Positions 10,724 to 23,720 of a stretch of 64,000 bases of DNA are shown in pieces (positions within the stretch are counted from its first letter, which is position 1; each line of letters starts with the position of its first letter). Made by a program: the position numbers and the translations under genes. The stretch comes from Linepithema humile (taxonomy: Eukaryota > Arthropoda > Insecta > Hymenoptera > Formicidae), in contig NC_090131.1 of assembly GCF_040581485.1 (NCBI RefSeq), positions 19,666,532 through 19,730,531 on the forward strand, in the 5' to 3' direction. The notes under the pieces are model-generated. The model made no database searches. It had not been told where the DNA came from and was given only the letters and a program-made list of their open reading frames with translations.

Positions 10724-13700
10724 TTAATTTGTTTTCTTTGTTTGTGAACTATTACGATTGTCGTTTATCATTTGCAATAAAAGACGCACGAAGTATCTTA
10801 TAACGATAATAACAATTATTGCGCAAAGTAGAAAAAATACGGCGATATCTAAGAGATATATTTGCCACCAGTACAAATCCATCGCCGGTGATCGCAAAGC
10901 ATCACTGCCGTATTTAACGATGTATTTGATCCAATAATTAGCAGTATCAATAGCGCTCATCGGTCGATCAAGAAACTTTCGAGACAGATTTCGAGCAGTT
11001 TCACTGAAACACACAAAAAAATTACCATTACAATAGAACTAACAAATTTAAAGATCGAGTTATATTATTAAAAATGACAGAATGATAAGGATATGCACAA
11101 ATATTAACAATTAAACATGCAATACGTATCACGATGTAAAATAATATGAAATAAAAATAACAAATTACGGAATGCACATAATAAATCACGCATTTACATC
11201 ACATGTATAGACATGCTCTTTTTCAGATATCGCCCTATATTAATATATGAAAATAAAATTCTGTCCACCTACATATATATAGGATTCCAAAGGATCGCAT
11301 TTAAAGCCTCATCCATGTCTTTTTCGGTCATCGTATGAAAGTCCAGTTTTATGGCAATGTTTTTTCCAACGAACATATCAATATTTATAAACTGATCACC
11401 AAAAAGTGGTATACCGATCATGGGCACACCGCATACTAATGCTTCTTGCATGCCCATTAATCCGCTATGAGTGATGAAGCCTTTTATATTAGGATGTTCT
11501 ACGACATTAAATTTGTATTAGTGTAAAGAAAAAACAATTTACATATTTAAAATTTATATATGACAAACTTCACAATAAGAAAATATTAAGAAAAATATTT
11601 ATATAAAGTTTATATATTTACCTTTTTAATTTCTACTAATGCGTTCGAAAAAAAAGTTTACGTCTCTTTATAAATAGATAGAAATAATAACGTACTTAAC
11701 ACTTTAATCTGCGGCATCCAAGGAGACGTGTAAATATTTTTAGGCAATCCGGGTGGCAATTTATCTGGACGTGGAACTTTCATTAAAACCCGTACAGGTG
11801 CTATTTTACTTAAAGAGGAGTAAAGTATATCCAGAAACTTGAGTGGAAATGTTTCAATCATCACCATCGAGCCAAAAGTTAAGTAAATAAAGCCGTCTCT
11901 ACTTTCGTTCATCCACTTCTCCAAAGCCTACAGATAAAACATTGGCACAAAGCAAGTATTATATTATGTTATATACATTTACACATGTTTTTACTTTATG
12001 CTCTGTTTTCCATAGATAATAAAACAGTAGAATTAATATTACTTGCATGAGGCGTCCATAAATAATCCGTTTTATATTTTTATGTATAAAAGAAATCTTA
12101 TCATTAAACTTATTCTTGCAATGTCATAAAATAAGAGTAAAGTTATCTTTATGATGAGGCAACATAGCAATAAGTAAAATTCATATTTATAAAATAAGCT
12201 ATAATTTCTAAAGCAGTTTTAAAAACTCAAGTGAAATAAGAGGAAGTGATAAAACTTTATACTGCAAAATTGGGTTATAGATTATTCCAACCGGATACCA
12301 AAGATTTTTTAACTCTACTTTTTTTTATGTTTGCAACACTAATAATATGCCAGTGTTGATACCAGTATTAATTTCTGATGTAATTCATGAAGATGTGCAA
12401 GTCATAGAACACAAGATAATTTACGTACGTAAAACATGCAGAACGTATGCTGCTGACTCATTTTAGTCGAATTATTTTTCGCAGAATAGAGTTATTAGCA
12501 TTACAAGAGATCAAACTGACGACTATCATGTATGTATGATCATAATGATCGTAATTCGTAAGCATATCAAAAGGCGAAAATAATTTCAAAAAACGTACAG
12601 GTGGTAATGTTAAGTCGTTGTCCACGACATGCAACCCTCCTACGTCTACCACAGCAGGTGTCGTTGGCTGGATTATATTTACAGCGATGTGAGAGTTGAC
12701 GAGAATCAATGCTACTTTCCTTTCTAGCTCCCGCACACTCGGTATGTTCGGTCCAAAGTGCTCTTTAAGAATTTCGTCCTGCCCGCTTGTGAGATAATTG
12801 AAGAGCAGATTGTTATAAGCCATGTTCACGGTGTTATATAAACGTTCCAAGAAATTCATGGAGCCGGTAAGCCCGGTTATACAATTGTTCGGAACGAAGG
12901 CTACGTTGTGAGGTTGAGCGATTATTTGGTACAGCCATGGATATAGCACCGTTGAACTGACCCCGATCACAGGAATATTTAATATATGGGGAATGACGGC
13001 GAAACATTGAGCACCAAAAACCTAATAGAGTATGATCACATGAGCATTTTACACCTTACTGTTAGACTGTCTTGAAAAAATTTTTAAAGTTGATAATTGT
13101 TTAGTTTCATATTTATTATAATTCCAAAATAATGTTTACTAATTAAAACAGTCAATTATTGGCTCATTCAGTACATTTTTCCATTTACAAGAGAAAAAAA
13201 ACTTTTTAAGTTCTTTTTTTAAAGAAACTTTACAATTCTACATATTAACTTGATTTAAAACAGATCTTAATAAGAAAGCAGTAAATAAGCTTTTTGTATC
13301 AACTTTCAATCAATACCTAATTTATACTTTGTCCTAATACCTGTTAAATTAACAATTGGAAGTAGGATTATTTTAATAGATCTAATAAAAATTAAAATTT
13401 AAGTGATATTGTAATAAGTATAAATAAGTATATGTTAGATGTTGTATATGCTGAATGTATATCGGAATAGTTTAAATTGCTGGCATATTTATAGTTTAAA
13501 ATTTAACATTAGATGTTGAGATTCAAGTCATCCGAACTGCTCACTCATTCAAAATTTTTGAATAGTATACAAACATGTTCTGCTCATTGCTGTATCTTCA
13601 CGACAAAATAACTATGTTGAACAAATCAAACTCATTTTACATATTCACGTATCGAATTTTTAATATATCACATTGTAACATGTCTTTTCCACACTCATAT

Positions 13701-15556
13701 CATGAGTATCCTAAACTATTTCACCATTATAAAACAAAGAATATATGCAGTTTACGTCATCATTATAAATCATAATCTTATCAATAATCTTATCAATAAA
13801 GCAAAATAAATTGTTTAAAAATATAAACGAGCAAGCATATTCTTGAACAAATAATTTAAAATATTGATTTATAATATTTGAAATATTATTTTATCGAGAA
13901 CTTTTAATTACTTTATACAGGATGCGGCGAAAAACGCGGTACATATTAGGTAATTTATTGTTAAAAAGTAAGTCGAAATTGTGGAAAATTTTTTTCGCAG
14001 AAAGTTTAAAAATTACAACTCTGAAATCTCTTGAATATATTTGTAAATGTTTGTTAGATAATATAAATAAATATTGTTTTCCTGAACATGTATATACTTG
14101 TATTTGTTAAATAAATATTGTTTGTGCCATTTTCAATAAGAAATTATTCTGTATCTTATTTTTTATACAATATTTTAAATTCTTATGTTAAATTTATATC
14201 ATGTTCTCCGTCGTATCTTGCAAAAAATTCTGATTCAATGATATTTTTGTTGGAGGTTTTAACTATCAATTGTTTTCGCTTTATTGATTTGAAAATTTTA
14301 ACACACATTAAATTATGTTGATGATTTATGATGACATCACATCATACAGCAATTTACATATATGTCTTTTAATAATTTTTATTGTAATTTTTTTTACTGT
14401 TTCACTGTATTTCATTAATTTTAATCAGTTATTAGAAAATATTAGAAATCTTTTATTAGAAATTAGTCATTAGAAAACTTTTTCTAGCTTGCATTAAACA
14501 AAATAAAAAATAAGATTGAAACATCTATCATTGCACTTATAGCTATTGGAATAAAATTACACACTCTGCTGCAGTTCTAGACTTTATTAATCTTTTAATC
14601 TAGTTAACCTAGTTAATCTAGTTAACCTAGTTAACCTAATCTAGTTAACCTAATTAACCGTTTAAGTCTCGAAAGAGATCACGAAATAAAATAACAAAAC
14701 TAATAAAATTGTTGCAAGCTCGACACAATTGCAACAGGATAACACGATTATCAAGATTTGATTAGCTATCATTAAATTGATATCACCATATCGATAGAGT
14801 AAGGATAATTCTTTTTCAATGGGAAATTATTAATCACGTTGACTTGATAACCCCTTTCTGATCAAACCTTTTAGCAGCTAAATTAATGCTTTTTGTCATT
14901 TTTATAGAAGATAATGAATTACATAAAAGTAACTAATTATTTGTATAAGAGAATTGTAAATTGTAAAAGAGCGCAATTGCGCGCTCTTTTTTAAACAGAT
15001 ATATCAATTTAAAACTTTTGTATTAAGAATATTTCTTGTTTTGCACTTGTAAACGGAAAAATTTTGTTCTATAAATATGCAATTTTTATAATATTGAGAT
15101 ATATTTTTCTACCCATTGATTTAATAATTTATTTTTTCATTTACATACCTCCATCAATACTGCGTCATATGGTGGATCTTTCGGTGGGTTGCGCACTAGC
15201 TCTTGTATTTTCGGAAGCGCCAAATATTTGCAAAGATCATTACCAGCTATTCCCGCAACAATAAATACTGGACTTATCCCGACCAATGTTTCTGTCAGAA
15301 ATTCGTATGTCAGACTGTTCGTTAGCGTTACAGGTGGTGTAAACGACACGATATCGGTATAGTTCGGATAAGGCTTTTTCAATGGGAAATTACTAATCAC
15401 ATCGATTTGATGACCCTTTTTGATCAGACCCTTTACCAGCTGTTCAAACATCATGAAATGACTGTGGCTGTTAAAAGGGAATATTGCGAGGAAACGATAT
15501 CCATGGCAAATCGATGAGCACAATAGCCAAGGAAATATCAATAGCAGTATCCGCAT
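10724..15556 (-). CDS. UDP-glycosyltransferase, copy 1
   Basis: Five exons: 15556-15149, 13021-12599, 11927-11696, 11498-11273, 11003-10724; 522 residues, normal for insect UGTs. It transfers a sugar, usually glucose in insects, from a UDP donor to small lipophilic compounds in the ER lumen. Signal peptide at residues 1-19 (MRILLLIFPWLLCSSICHG); likely catalytic His at residue 33 (NSHSHFMMF); the donor-binding signature lies in exon 4 (FITHSGLMGMQEAL, then GVPMIGIPLFGDQF). Exon 5 gives the C-terminal membrane segment (LLDIAVFFLLCAIIVIIVI) and a short basic cytosolic tail. The usual HGG of the signature reads HSG in both copies. Acceptor of exon 3 is GTAG here and GCAG in copy 2; both are valid. 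Confidence 0.93.
14595..14660. repeat. Minisatellite of TAGTTAACC units, expanded in copy 1
   Basis: Roughly 9-base units (TAGTTAACC and TAGTTAATC variants) occur about six times here in UGT intron 1. The matching place in copy 2 (about 32040-32070) has one or two, so the array length changed after the duplication. Confidence 0.8.
14791..14880 (-). pseudogene. Relic of a UGT first exon inside UGT copy 1 intron 1
   Basis: This stretch is clearly similar to the intact first exon at about 15351-15435 (shared block TTTTTCAATGGGAAATTA followed by the region for the GHQIDVISNFPLKK part), same orientation, with substitutions and no open frame around it. It is the remains of a second UGT N-terminal exon. 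Copy 2 has the same relic at 32203-32292, so it is older than the tandem duplication. Confidence 0.75.
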
Positions 15557-16884
15557 TTTTTTAATACTATTTTATACTGTTGTATAATTTCGATTCGATG
15601 CCTCTAAGAAATAAACGGGACAAACTTCTCAATTCAAAGTTATTTGAATTTTATTATATTATTCACTGTTTATTTTCAAATTTTTAGATGTTAGATTGGA
15701 TAGATAGCATTGCCTTTTACAGAATGTAAAAATCAAATAGCGAGCACTGAAACTGAAGTACACGATGATGCCAAGAATACATCAGTTACGATACGTTGTC
15801 GAACACGTTATGAGACTATCTTAGATACGATGTATCATATTTTTGCTTGCAAAATAGTGGGGATGCACTGCACTAACTACTGACTGAATGTAAATATTTA
15901 TGACGAGTGATACTGTCAATCTGCTTGAATTTGTACGAAATGCATGCTCCGTATGCTATTGCCATAAAAATATGACAATTCTGGACAATCAGTAGTCTTA
16001 GAAAATTTGTCAAGGATAGATATAATTGTCATTTGTTTTGTGATGATTCATCATGATGAGGAGAAATATTGATGATGGATTCTCTCTCTACGGGTTTTTT
16101 ATAAACTTAGGATTAATTTATACTTATTTATAATATTCGTAGGCAAAACCAAGAATTCACAGCTAAAAAATAATCAATTCGGTTAATAAATAATCTACTG
16201 GATAATCTTTTCATCTTTTTTGCCTGACTTTTCGATAATTGTAACAAAAAAGGAGAATTATAAATGTCTGCTTAGTCAGCACTTCCATGTTGCTTGACAT
16301 TGTTTCAAAAAAGAAATCTGTTAAGAATCGTAACACAAAAATCAAAATCACCTTGATGTGGAACGTTTAGCATCCCATTTGTTTTATAGAAGAATAATTT
16401 ATTACTATTTATTTGAGTGCTAAGAGGCATAATTGAACTCGTTTGTTTTACAAGAAAATAATTAGCCATTATTATATCATTAGTCACTTTTTCAAAGATG
16501 AAAAGAAACATGATTTAATGATGATAGTCAAATCTTAACAATCGCGATAAAAAACGAATGTATTTATCATTAGACCTGTTGACTTATATAATACTCTTAT
16601 TGCATAATTCCATAATTCTTTCTGATAAAATCAGATGATTAATGAATAAGAAGATTATGTACAGAATCGAGTTCTCTTGTTAAAAAATATGGAGTGCTAA
16701 AAATATGCTCAAATTAACAGTCAAACTTATACAATAGATACTGTGATGTAAAATAATATCAAGAAAAATAAGAAAATATGATATGCGCATAATAAATTGC
16801 ACGCGCATCTACATTGTATATATACAGATATGTTTTTTTTTCTAAGTATCGCTTTATGTTAATATATGAAAATAAAAAATATAT

Positions 16885-17100
16885 TCTGTCTATCCATATC
16901 GCGTTGAAGGTCACATTTATCTTCCTTAGACAACTTATCCAGTCTCATAGCACTGTTTCTCACGACATGTATGTCTATGTTCAAAAATTGATCGGTAAAG
17001 AATAGTCTGGTCATGATAATATCATAGATATTATCGCTTCTTATATGCCAATCAATCTGTTGTGTGTGAATGAAGGCTCTTATATTAATATATTCTAAGG
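16885..17100 (-). pseudogene. Relic of a UGT donor-binding exon (exon 4 type)
   Basis: Minus-strand translation contains NIRAFI, then FFTDQFLNIDIHVVRNSAMR and LDKLSKED, lining up with HPNIKGFITHSG and LFGDQFINIDMFVGKNIAIK of the intact exon 4. The middle (QEALVCGVPMIGIP part) is scrambled and no flanking exons remain. It lies upstream of UGT copy 1 and points to a lost neighbouring UGT gene. The sequence downstream holds an (AT)n run differing in length between copies. Confidence 0.75.
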
Positions 17101-20100
17101 CATTATATATATATATATATATAGATTTACGTAAGTTTAATATTTCCATAAAGTTTTTCGAAACAAAAATATGTTACATATTTAAAATTCATATATGTTA
17201 AAAGTTAGATAATAAAATATTAGCATAAAAATTTTGAAAAATAAAGAACTAATTAAGTAGATGTAAGTTATAAATTTTATAAAGATATGACAGAAGAAAG
17301 TGGAAGAAAATCTTCCCTGCACAGCAAGGAGACATAAAATATTAATTTTAAACATATAAGCCGTGAGCAAATTAATTAAGAAAGGCAATTAAAAACTCAG
17401 TTATTGAGGCACAGAACACGTGCAATTTATTGAAATTAAATATCTAGGTATTTGATCGGTGTCCTACAACCACGCTTGATTCTTAATCGCCTTTCTTACT
17501 TTATCAGAGGTCACGTTTCAAATGTCTAATGTCGAGTTTTCTTCTTAAGATATTCTATGTCAAAATCGTATATTTTGACAATTCATATATTAAAAAAAGA
17601 CCTTTGAAGAATAAAGGTAGTATCACTTTCAATTTTGCGTCCAAAAATATTAAGTGTGAATTGTCTTGATTATTCTTTGTACACATATGTGTACACATAT
17701 GATATGTTATACTTACATATATTAAATTAAAAATTTTTTAAAGCAATTTATTCAAATATATGTATAATATTCTCAAGGATATGTAATGCATAAGACATGC
17801 GCGTTTTTATTATTGCTACTATACCTAAAAAATTTTTTTGTATATCTTTAAAATTATTGTTTCGAAAAACGTTTTATGTAAAATTTACTCACAATCAGTA
17901 TATATTTTTTACATTTTAAAAAGATTGCTATTGCACGGATTTGTAAAATGTATTTTAGAACGTAAAAAGAGTTAGATATATAATTATTTTAATAAATTCT
18001 TTAATAGAAACGAAGTGCGAATAGAAACGATGTGCAAAAAAGTATTTAAAATGCAAATATCTATAACGTCATTGAGTAAACGCAAGCAGTAGATAATATG
18101 AATTTTTAACCACTACACATCAGGTAAGATACATGGAAAAAAAATTTGCTAGCAAATTTTATGCTATTATAAAAAAACATGTTAGTTATTATATGGATAG
18201 AAAAAGATTTGTTACGGATGCTCTCTAATTTTATTTATTGCAAATTATTTTGTTAAATGTGCAAATTATATCGCTATTATAACAAATTTATTTGTATTTT
18301 GCCATCAAAATTTGTATTGGCAGCGATAACTTTGCTGCATTTAAAATACATTTGTTGGAAATAAATTATTTTGTTGTAGTAACAAATTAATGTGTCTTTA
18401 CGAACAAATGTAGGTACTCAGCAAAATTCATCTATTTTAAGCAAAATAGATTTTGATATACTGAATAATTTGCAAAATTAGTTATAGTAGCAGTTTTGTT
18501 ACATTTAATATGCAATAGCAACTACTACGATAGCAAAATTCTTTTTTTTTCATATATATTAGATATATAGATCTACTGAAAGTATATTTATAAAAAGTTC
18601 GATAGTTGGTTGAGTATTTTTACCTTCAGCTTAAAAATCTGAACAAATTATATGTTACAACAAAATTGCAAAATAAAAAAGCTGTTATTATAAAATGTGT
18701 TAATTTATTTTTTATATGTGAAATATACATTATCTTTTAAGTAAGAACATTTTAATATACAGTTTTTTAAGGCTCATTTATTTGGCGTCTTTTACATTTT
18801 AGATAATTTTTTAGTAACTGTTAATCACAGCATTATAATTGACTTGGCTTTTATTTGTATTTTATTATAAGATAATGTGCTTTGCATTACATGTAGAATG
18901 GGATAAAAGCAATATTGCATATAACAAAAAAGGATTTATAAAAAAAATTTATTTATGTTTTTTATACATCGCTCGAACATTCTGTAGATTCTATAAATAT
19001 GCATATATACGTATATACATTATATTTAAATAAAGCCATTCTGTTGACAATTATACTATTCTGCGAATATATGAGCACCTCTGACTTTTCGTCGTGATAT
19101 CGTGTAGAATACAAAGATCCATTATTTCTTTGTTGATTGTATTGTGTTATTCATCTACACGATTTTATAACTGTCATAAATTGTCAAACAAGGGAAATTT
19201 GCTACATTCTCAATCACTTGAATTCACGATTTATTCGGGATATGTCACGCTTTTGCCAAGTATGCTTGGTACAATTACGTTTCTTATATCGCAATCGCAA
19301 TCAAATCTCATAATTATTTATTAATAAATAGCTCAAAGCATGTACAAAATGCGTGGGGTAGAATGTCACCTTCTTTTCTCTCTATTTCATAAAAATTCTT
19401 TAAATATAAAATCTTTTCATTAACAAAATATTAATGTCATAAGTTTAAAATATTTTAATTTTAAATATAATTTTAAAATTTTTTAATTTTAAGCAAAGTT
19501 AGCTATACTATAATATAATTCTAACATGCAAATTTCGAAAAATATATCAGAATTATTATCATTTAATCAATGTCGCGCAATAATTAATTTCCAAAGCCTT
19601 CCAACATCTTATATTCCTCTCGCTAGTCTACTTTAAGTTCTTCTTTACTCAAATTCACATGAATATATCAATTTATATTCAAATTTAAATAAAACTAATG
19701 TGGTTTATTCTGAGAACATCGTTATTATTGTGATGCAAATGAATTAATAATAAATATATTTATACAAAAGAAATCAAAAAACATTTTCTCTATGATCATG
19801 TTTAATAAAATAGCAATGGAGCCCTCGCGAATGCTAGAGAATAAATTACTACTTAGTTAAAGAATAAGGATTACACTATTGTTAATCTTATATATACACA
19901 ATACTTAACAATGTAATGTGTTTCTTTCGAGCATAAATTAGATCACTGTCCAGTGCTGAGTTTATATTAGAGAAAAAAACTACAGCATGTTATGAAGCAT
20001 GTGTAATTCTTTCTCATCGTATAATACTTTATGCAGTATCCCTGTATTTATTCTTATTATACAAGGATCTTATACAATGGATACACTGATTCTTGTAGTT

Positions 20101-22632
20101 TCAACTGTGTCAAATTATGTTTTTACGCTAAAAGTAGGGAAGAAATTACTACAATCTTGGTACAGAATAACAACCAACATCAAAATTAGAAATTCGACTT
20201 CTTTTTCTCTCCTTTATTTTTCGGTAACCGCCAAAAACGCTCGCGTGAACGCTTATTTCTTATTTGAGTCTATTAAAATTAAATATCTGTCTAATGGACG
20301 CGTAAATATAATCGTACAAGTTTCGTAATGCTAATCATATAACGGTGTATGTACACCGTGCACTTGGTTCCCTCGAGTTTTTTTTCAACATCATGAATAC
20401 GTATCATGTTGTGATTTATATTATTCATAACTCATTATATCACATAAGTTTTCGCATTTTATTTACAATAACAGTGCCTTCATCTACGTACTCTCCTTAA
20501 CTTCTTTTCTTGCACAATTGCTTTACAGAGCATTAAACCAACTAAAAATTTCAGTATTCGATGGCAATATTAATCCAATATAATATCAGCCTTTGAGTCG
20601 TTTAGTGGTTTTAACTATCATATGAATCACTTAACGAAAATAAAGCTTATGTTCTCAATCTATAAAAAATATAAATTACTCAATTAGACTTATTCTACTC
20701 ACATATCGCAACATTTCAGTCTAAATTGTTGCTTTTAATAAAATAATCTTTCTTGTAACTTCTTAATTGCTTTCGTTAATTTCTCGTTAACGCTTTTTTT
20801 ACTTTTGTTACGCAATTCGGCTCAATGCTCTGTTTTTCTTTAGTTTAGATATCACATTACTCCCCAAAACTTACAGATGTTATGTAAAATAACAATGTAA
20901 AGAATGAATCGCATGTATCTCAAAATGCACAAAAATTTCTTTAAAAAATGTTTATAATAGTATGGGAAAATTCTACTGCTCCGAGAACAATTGCTATCAA
21001 TGATAGCATTCGTAATATTCACATAAAATGTATTTTACGTAAAAAAACATTATAATTATTAATTTAACAAATATTTGATATGGTCAAAGCAATGTCTTTT
21101 TTCTCCTCACCCATATTGTTAAAATGGGTTTTATTAAAGATAAATATAATGTAAATAATATCTGCAGCTTTGTGATACAACTTAAAACCTAAGCTGTATA
21201 AAACATTTCTTTTATAATTTAATTCAGCATTTTTGACTTGTTTTTCATCTCGCTTACCGCTAAGGAACTTTACCGCAATTGAACATTGCTCTTCACCATA
21301 ATATAATTGTTGTAAAAATATTAGCATCTTGCTTCGACATTCAGACTAGATCATGAAAAATTGATCTGTTTTTCACTGCTATTTATGTGTAAGAATTGCG
21401 AAAAGCATGAAATCGTATGTATAATCATATCGCCGAATAGTCGAACAATATACTGCGCTTGTTAATTACGAACGAAGAAAGCTGGAGTCCAGCTGCTGGA
21501 CTTGCACGTTACGTAGATGCAGCAGGGTCGGATTTAACAGTATGCTGTGTACAGGCACATAAGAGTGCCATTAAAAAATTATTTATACATAGTACTATAT
21601 TTACTTACAAAATAATCTCCATATATATCAAATAGTTATTAAGTAATGTAATAGATAATATAGCATAACAGAACAAAATTAAATAAAAATAAATAAGTAA
21701 ATTTTAAATAGTTGACTTATATATGATGTAACAGAAATCAGAATTTAGAATATAATAAAATTTTGAAGTTAAAATTTAGAATATAAAAGAGTTAACATTA
21801 TATTAAAAACAACTCAATCTAACCTAATTTAACAATTTTGTGAAAATTTGATAGATTGCGCATAGTGTCATAAATTTGTGCGCATAGTGTCTATTGGTAA
21901 ATCCGACTCTGGCACACTTGATTTTTAGATAAAATAGAATGTGAAATAGAAATGAAAGAATGAGACAGTCTTACAAAGCCAAACAGAGTAAATTTTACAA
22001 ACAAAAATAAATAGTAATATAAAAATATATATGACCAATAAATGAAACACAATAATTACATGACGAGATTCAAAGTAAATTTGTGAAATACTACGTCTGG
22101 CAAAATATTTACATTTGCCATATTGAGTCCCGAAAAGCGTTAAAATACAGACAAAAACGATGTCAGTAGAATTCAATTATGTATTGAATCTCTCTTTAGA
22201 GATAGCTGTAAATGAAAATTTTATATGAAATGTGCAAGAGTAATGTGGACAATAGCGTGGATATCAGGTACTTATTTTCGGAATTCGATATTGTGCTTAG
22301 TGTCGAAGCTTTAAAGTCACGGCATGGATATAGCTGAGATGTTTATTGCTTTCATAAGAGTCATAGACGAGTATACTTTAAAGCTTCTCAACGGCGGTCC
22401 TGTACTGGGCATTTGAATGCAGCATATCATCAACATACTCCGAACAACATTTCTTAACCTCTCTGTATTGCTAATATTTATCTGGTAACATAAAAAAAAT
22501 TGTAATATTTGTGCATAGCGGGCAGTCTCATAAGATACTTTTATCGCATTCATGATCGAAAAGACTGCTCGATATGTTTGCGCAGTTATGTTTCCACTTT
22601 TCTTTTCTTTACATTGCCTTTTCTGGCTTTCC
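17101..22632. other. Non-coding interior of duplication copy 1
   Basis: AT-rich DNA between the UGT and sina genes with no protein-like frame. From about 16730 to 19700 it is, by eye, almost identical to 34140-37110 in copy 2. A region of repeated ACAAATTTATTTGT-like words around 18150-18560 may be old repeat debris. Short open frames occur in both copies but show no recognisable protein. Confidence 0.6.
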
Positions 22633-23720
22633 TCAGGCCATAGAAATCGTAACATTAATACCTAGGTTTCCATTGTCAGCGAATAACTGCGCAATGGAGG
22701 TGTCAAATACAAGGCAGTCAGAATTTAAAATTGCAGACGATACACCCTCGTGAATAGAACGCGGCATCGCTTGCCACGTGAGACGTCTTCTATGACCATT
22801 CAGTTCTAGTCTATTAAACGGAATAGTTTAATTAAAATCTTTCAAATAAATACCCATAAATTGTAATTATGCCCAATTACCTGTAAGCAAAATTCTCTGC
22901 TTGCTTCCTGGAACCGATCAATTGTACAATCGCAAAAAACTGTTGATGTCCGTCATATTTCTCTTGTTTCTCGAGTACTAACATAAAGTGGTGACCGAAA
23001 CAAGATTGCATCATTACCCAATCCACAGCTCCCGGGAGATTAATATCAGTTGCCAAAAAAACAATGTCTTCTCCTGTAAGGACACAAGAGGCATATGTAT
23101 AAAAAGTTATAGCAAAGATACAATAAATTGAAAAAAAGTCAGTACCTTGTAAGGTCGTAATGCTCTTATGACTCATAATAAGATGAGGCATCACTTGTTC
23201 CAGCGATCCTTGCCACTTACAGGATGCACCTGGGCAAGGACAACTGTATGAACGGAACTCGCATGTATCCTCGTGGTCTGCTTTCTCGGTATGCACCAAT
23301 GAAACTGTACAGCCACTGGTGGAATACTTGCAGGGAAACATGACGTTGCTTGCCACTTTTTCCATAGCCAAATTACGGATGTTACCTGTCTTGTCAAATT
23401 ATTTATTAAGTACATTTTATCTTAATAATTTCAATAATCGTAAGAAAACAAATTTAACATTGCATACCCAGTGGGCCCCTGCACGTAGGGCAGCAGGAAA
23501 GTTTTGGTCGACAATTTGTGCAAACAAGATGTCCACTTTGACATTGCAAGATTGGTGGAAGCACATAATCAAAACAAACTGGGCACTCAAAGAAGCTCGC
23601 CAAGTCCGTGGAGCTGCTCAATGCGGATACAGTTGATGCAGTGGTACTTGCAACGCCTCTTCCCCGTTTGCCGGTACTGATGCTTAGTTGGGACATTTTG
23701 TCTTTCAAGTTATGTACCAA
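22633..23720 (-). CDS. sina: Seven-in-absentia (SIAH-type) RING E3 ubiquitin ligase, copy 1
   Basis: Four exons: 23720-23468, 23385-23146, 23073-22881, 22810-22633; 287 residues. SINA/SIAH proteins ubiquitylate substrates for the proteasome; in flies sina acts in R7 photoreceptor fate. Order: Ser/Thr-rich head, C3HC4 RING (ECPVCFDYVLPPILQC to CCPTCRGPLG, residues about 45-85), two SIAH zinc fingers (CKYSTSGC, CPCPGASCKWQG), then the substrate-binding domain (DIVFLATDINLPGAVDWVMM to GNLGINVTIS). Compared with copy 2 and the conserved family, copy 1 has Phe for Leu at 43, Ser for Pro at 130 (CEFRSYSC) and Gln for Glu at 242 (LTWQAMPR). The frame is open. A second Met at residue 9 may be the true start. 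Its upstream flank is cut at 25242. Confidence 0.93.

Noticed and set aside
16305..16511. 68-residue minus-strand frame, considered as a UGT last exon relic
   Set aside because: No membrane segment or UGT tail similarity could be seen.
19999..20328. 109-residue plus-strand frame kept in both duplicates
   Set aside because: Nearly identical copies are expected from recent duplication; no domain, signal or splice context supports coding.
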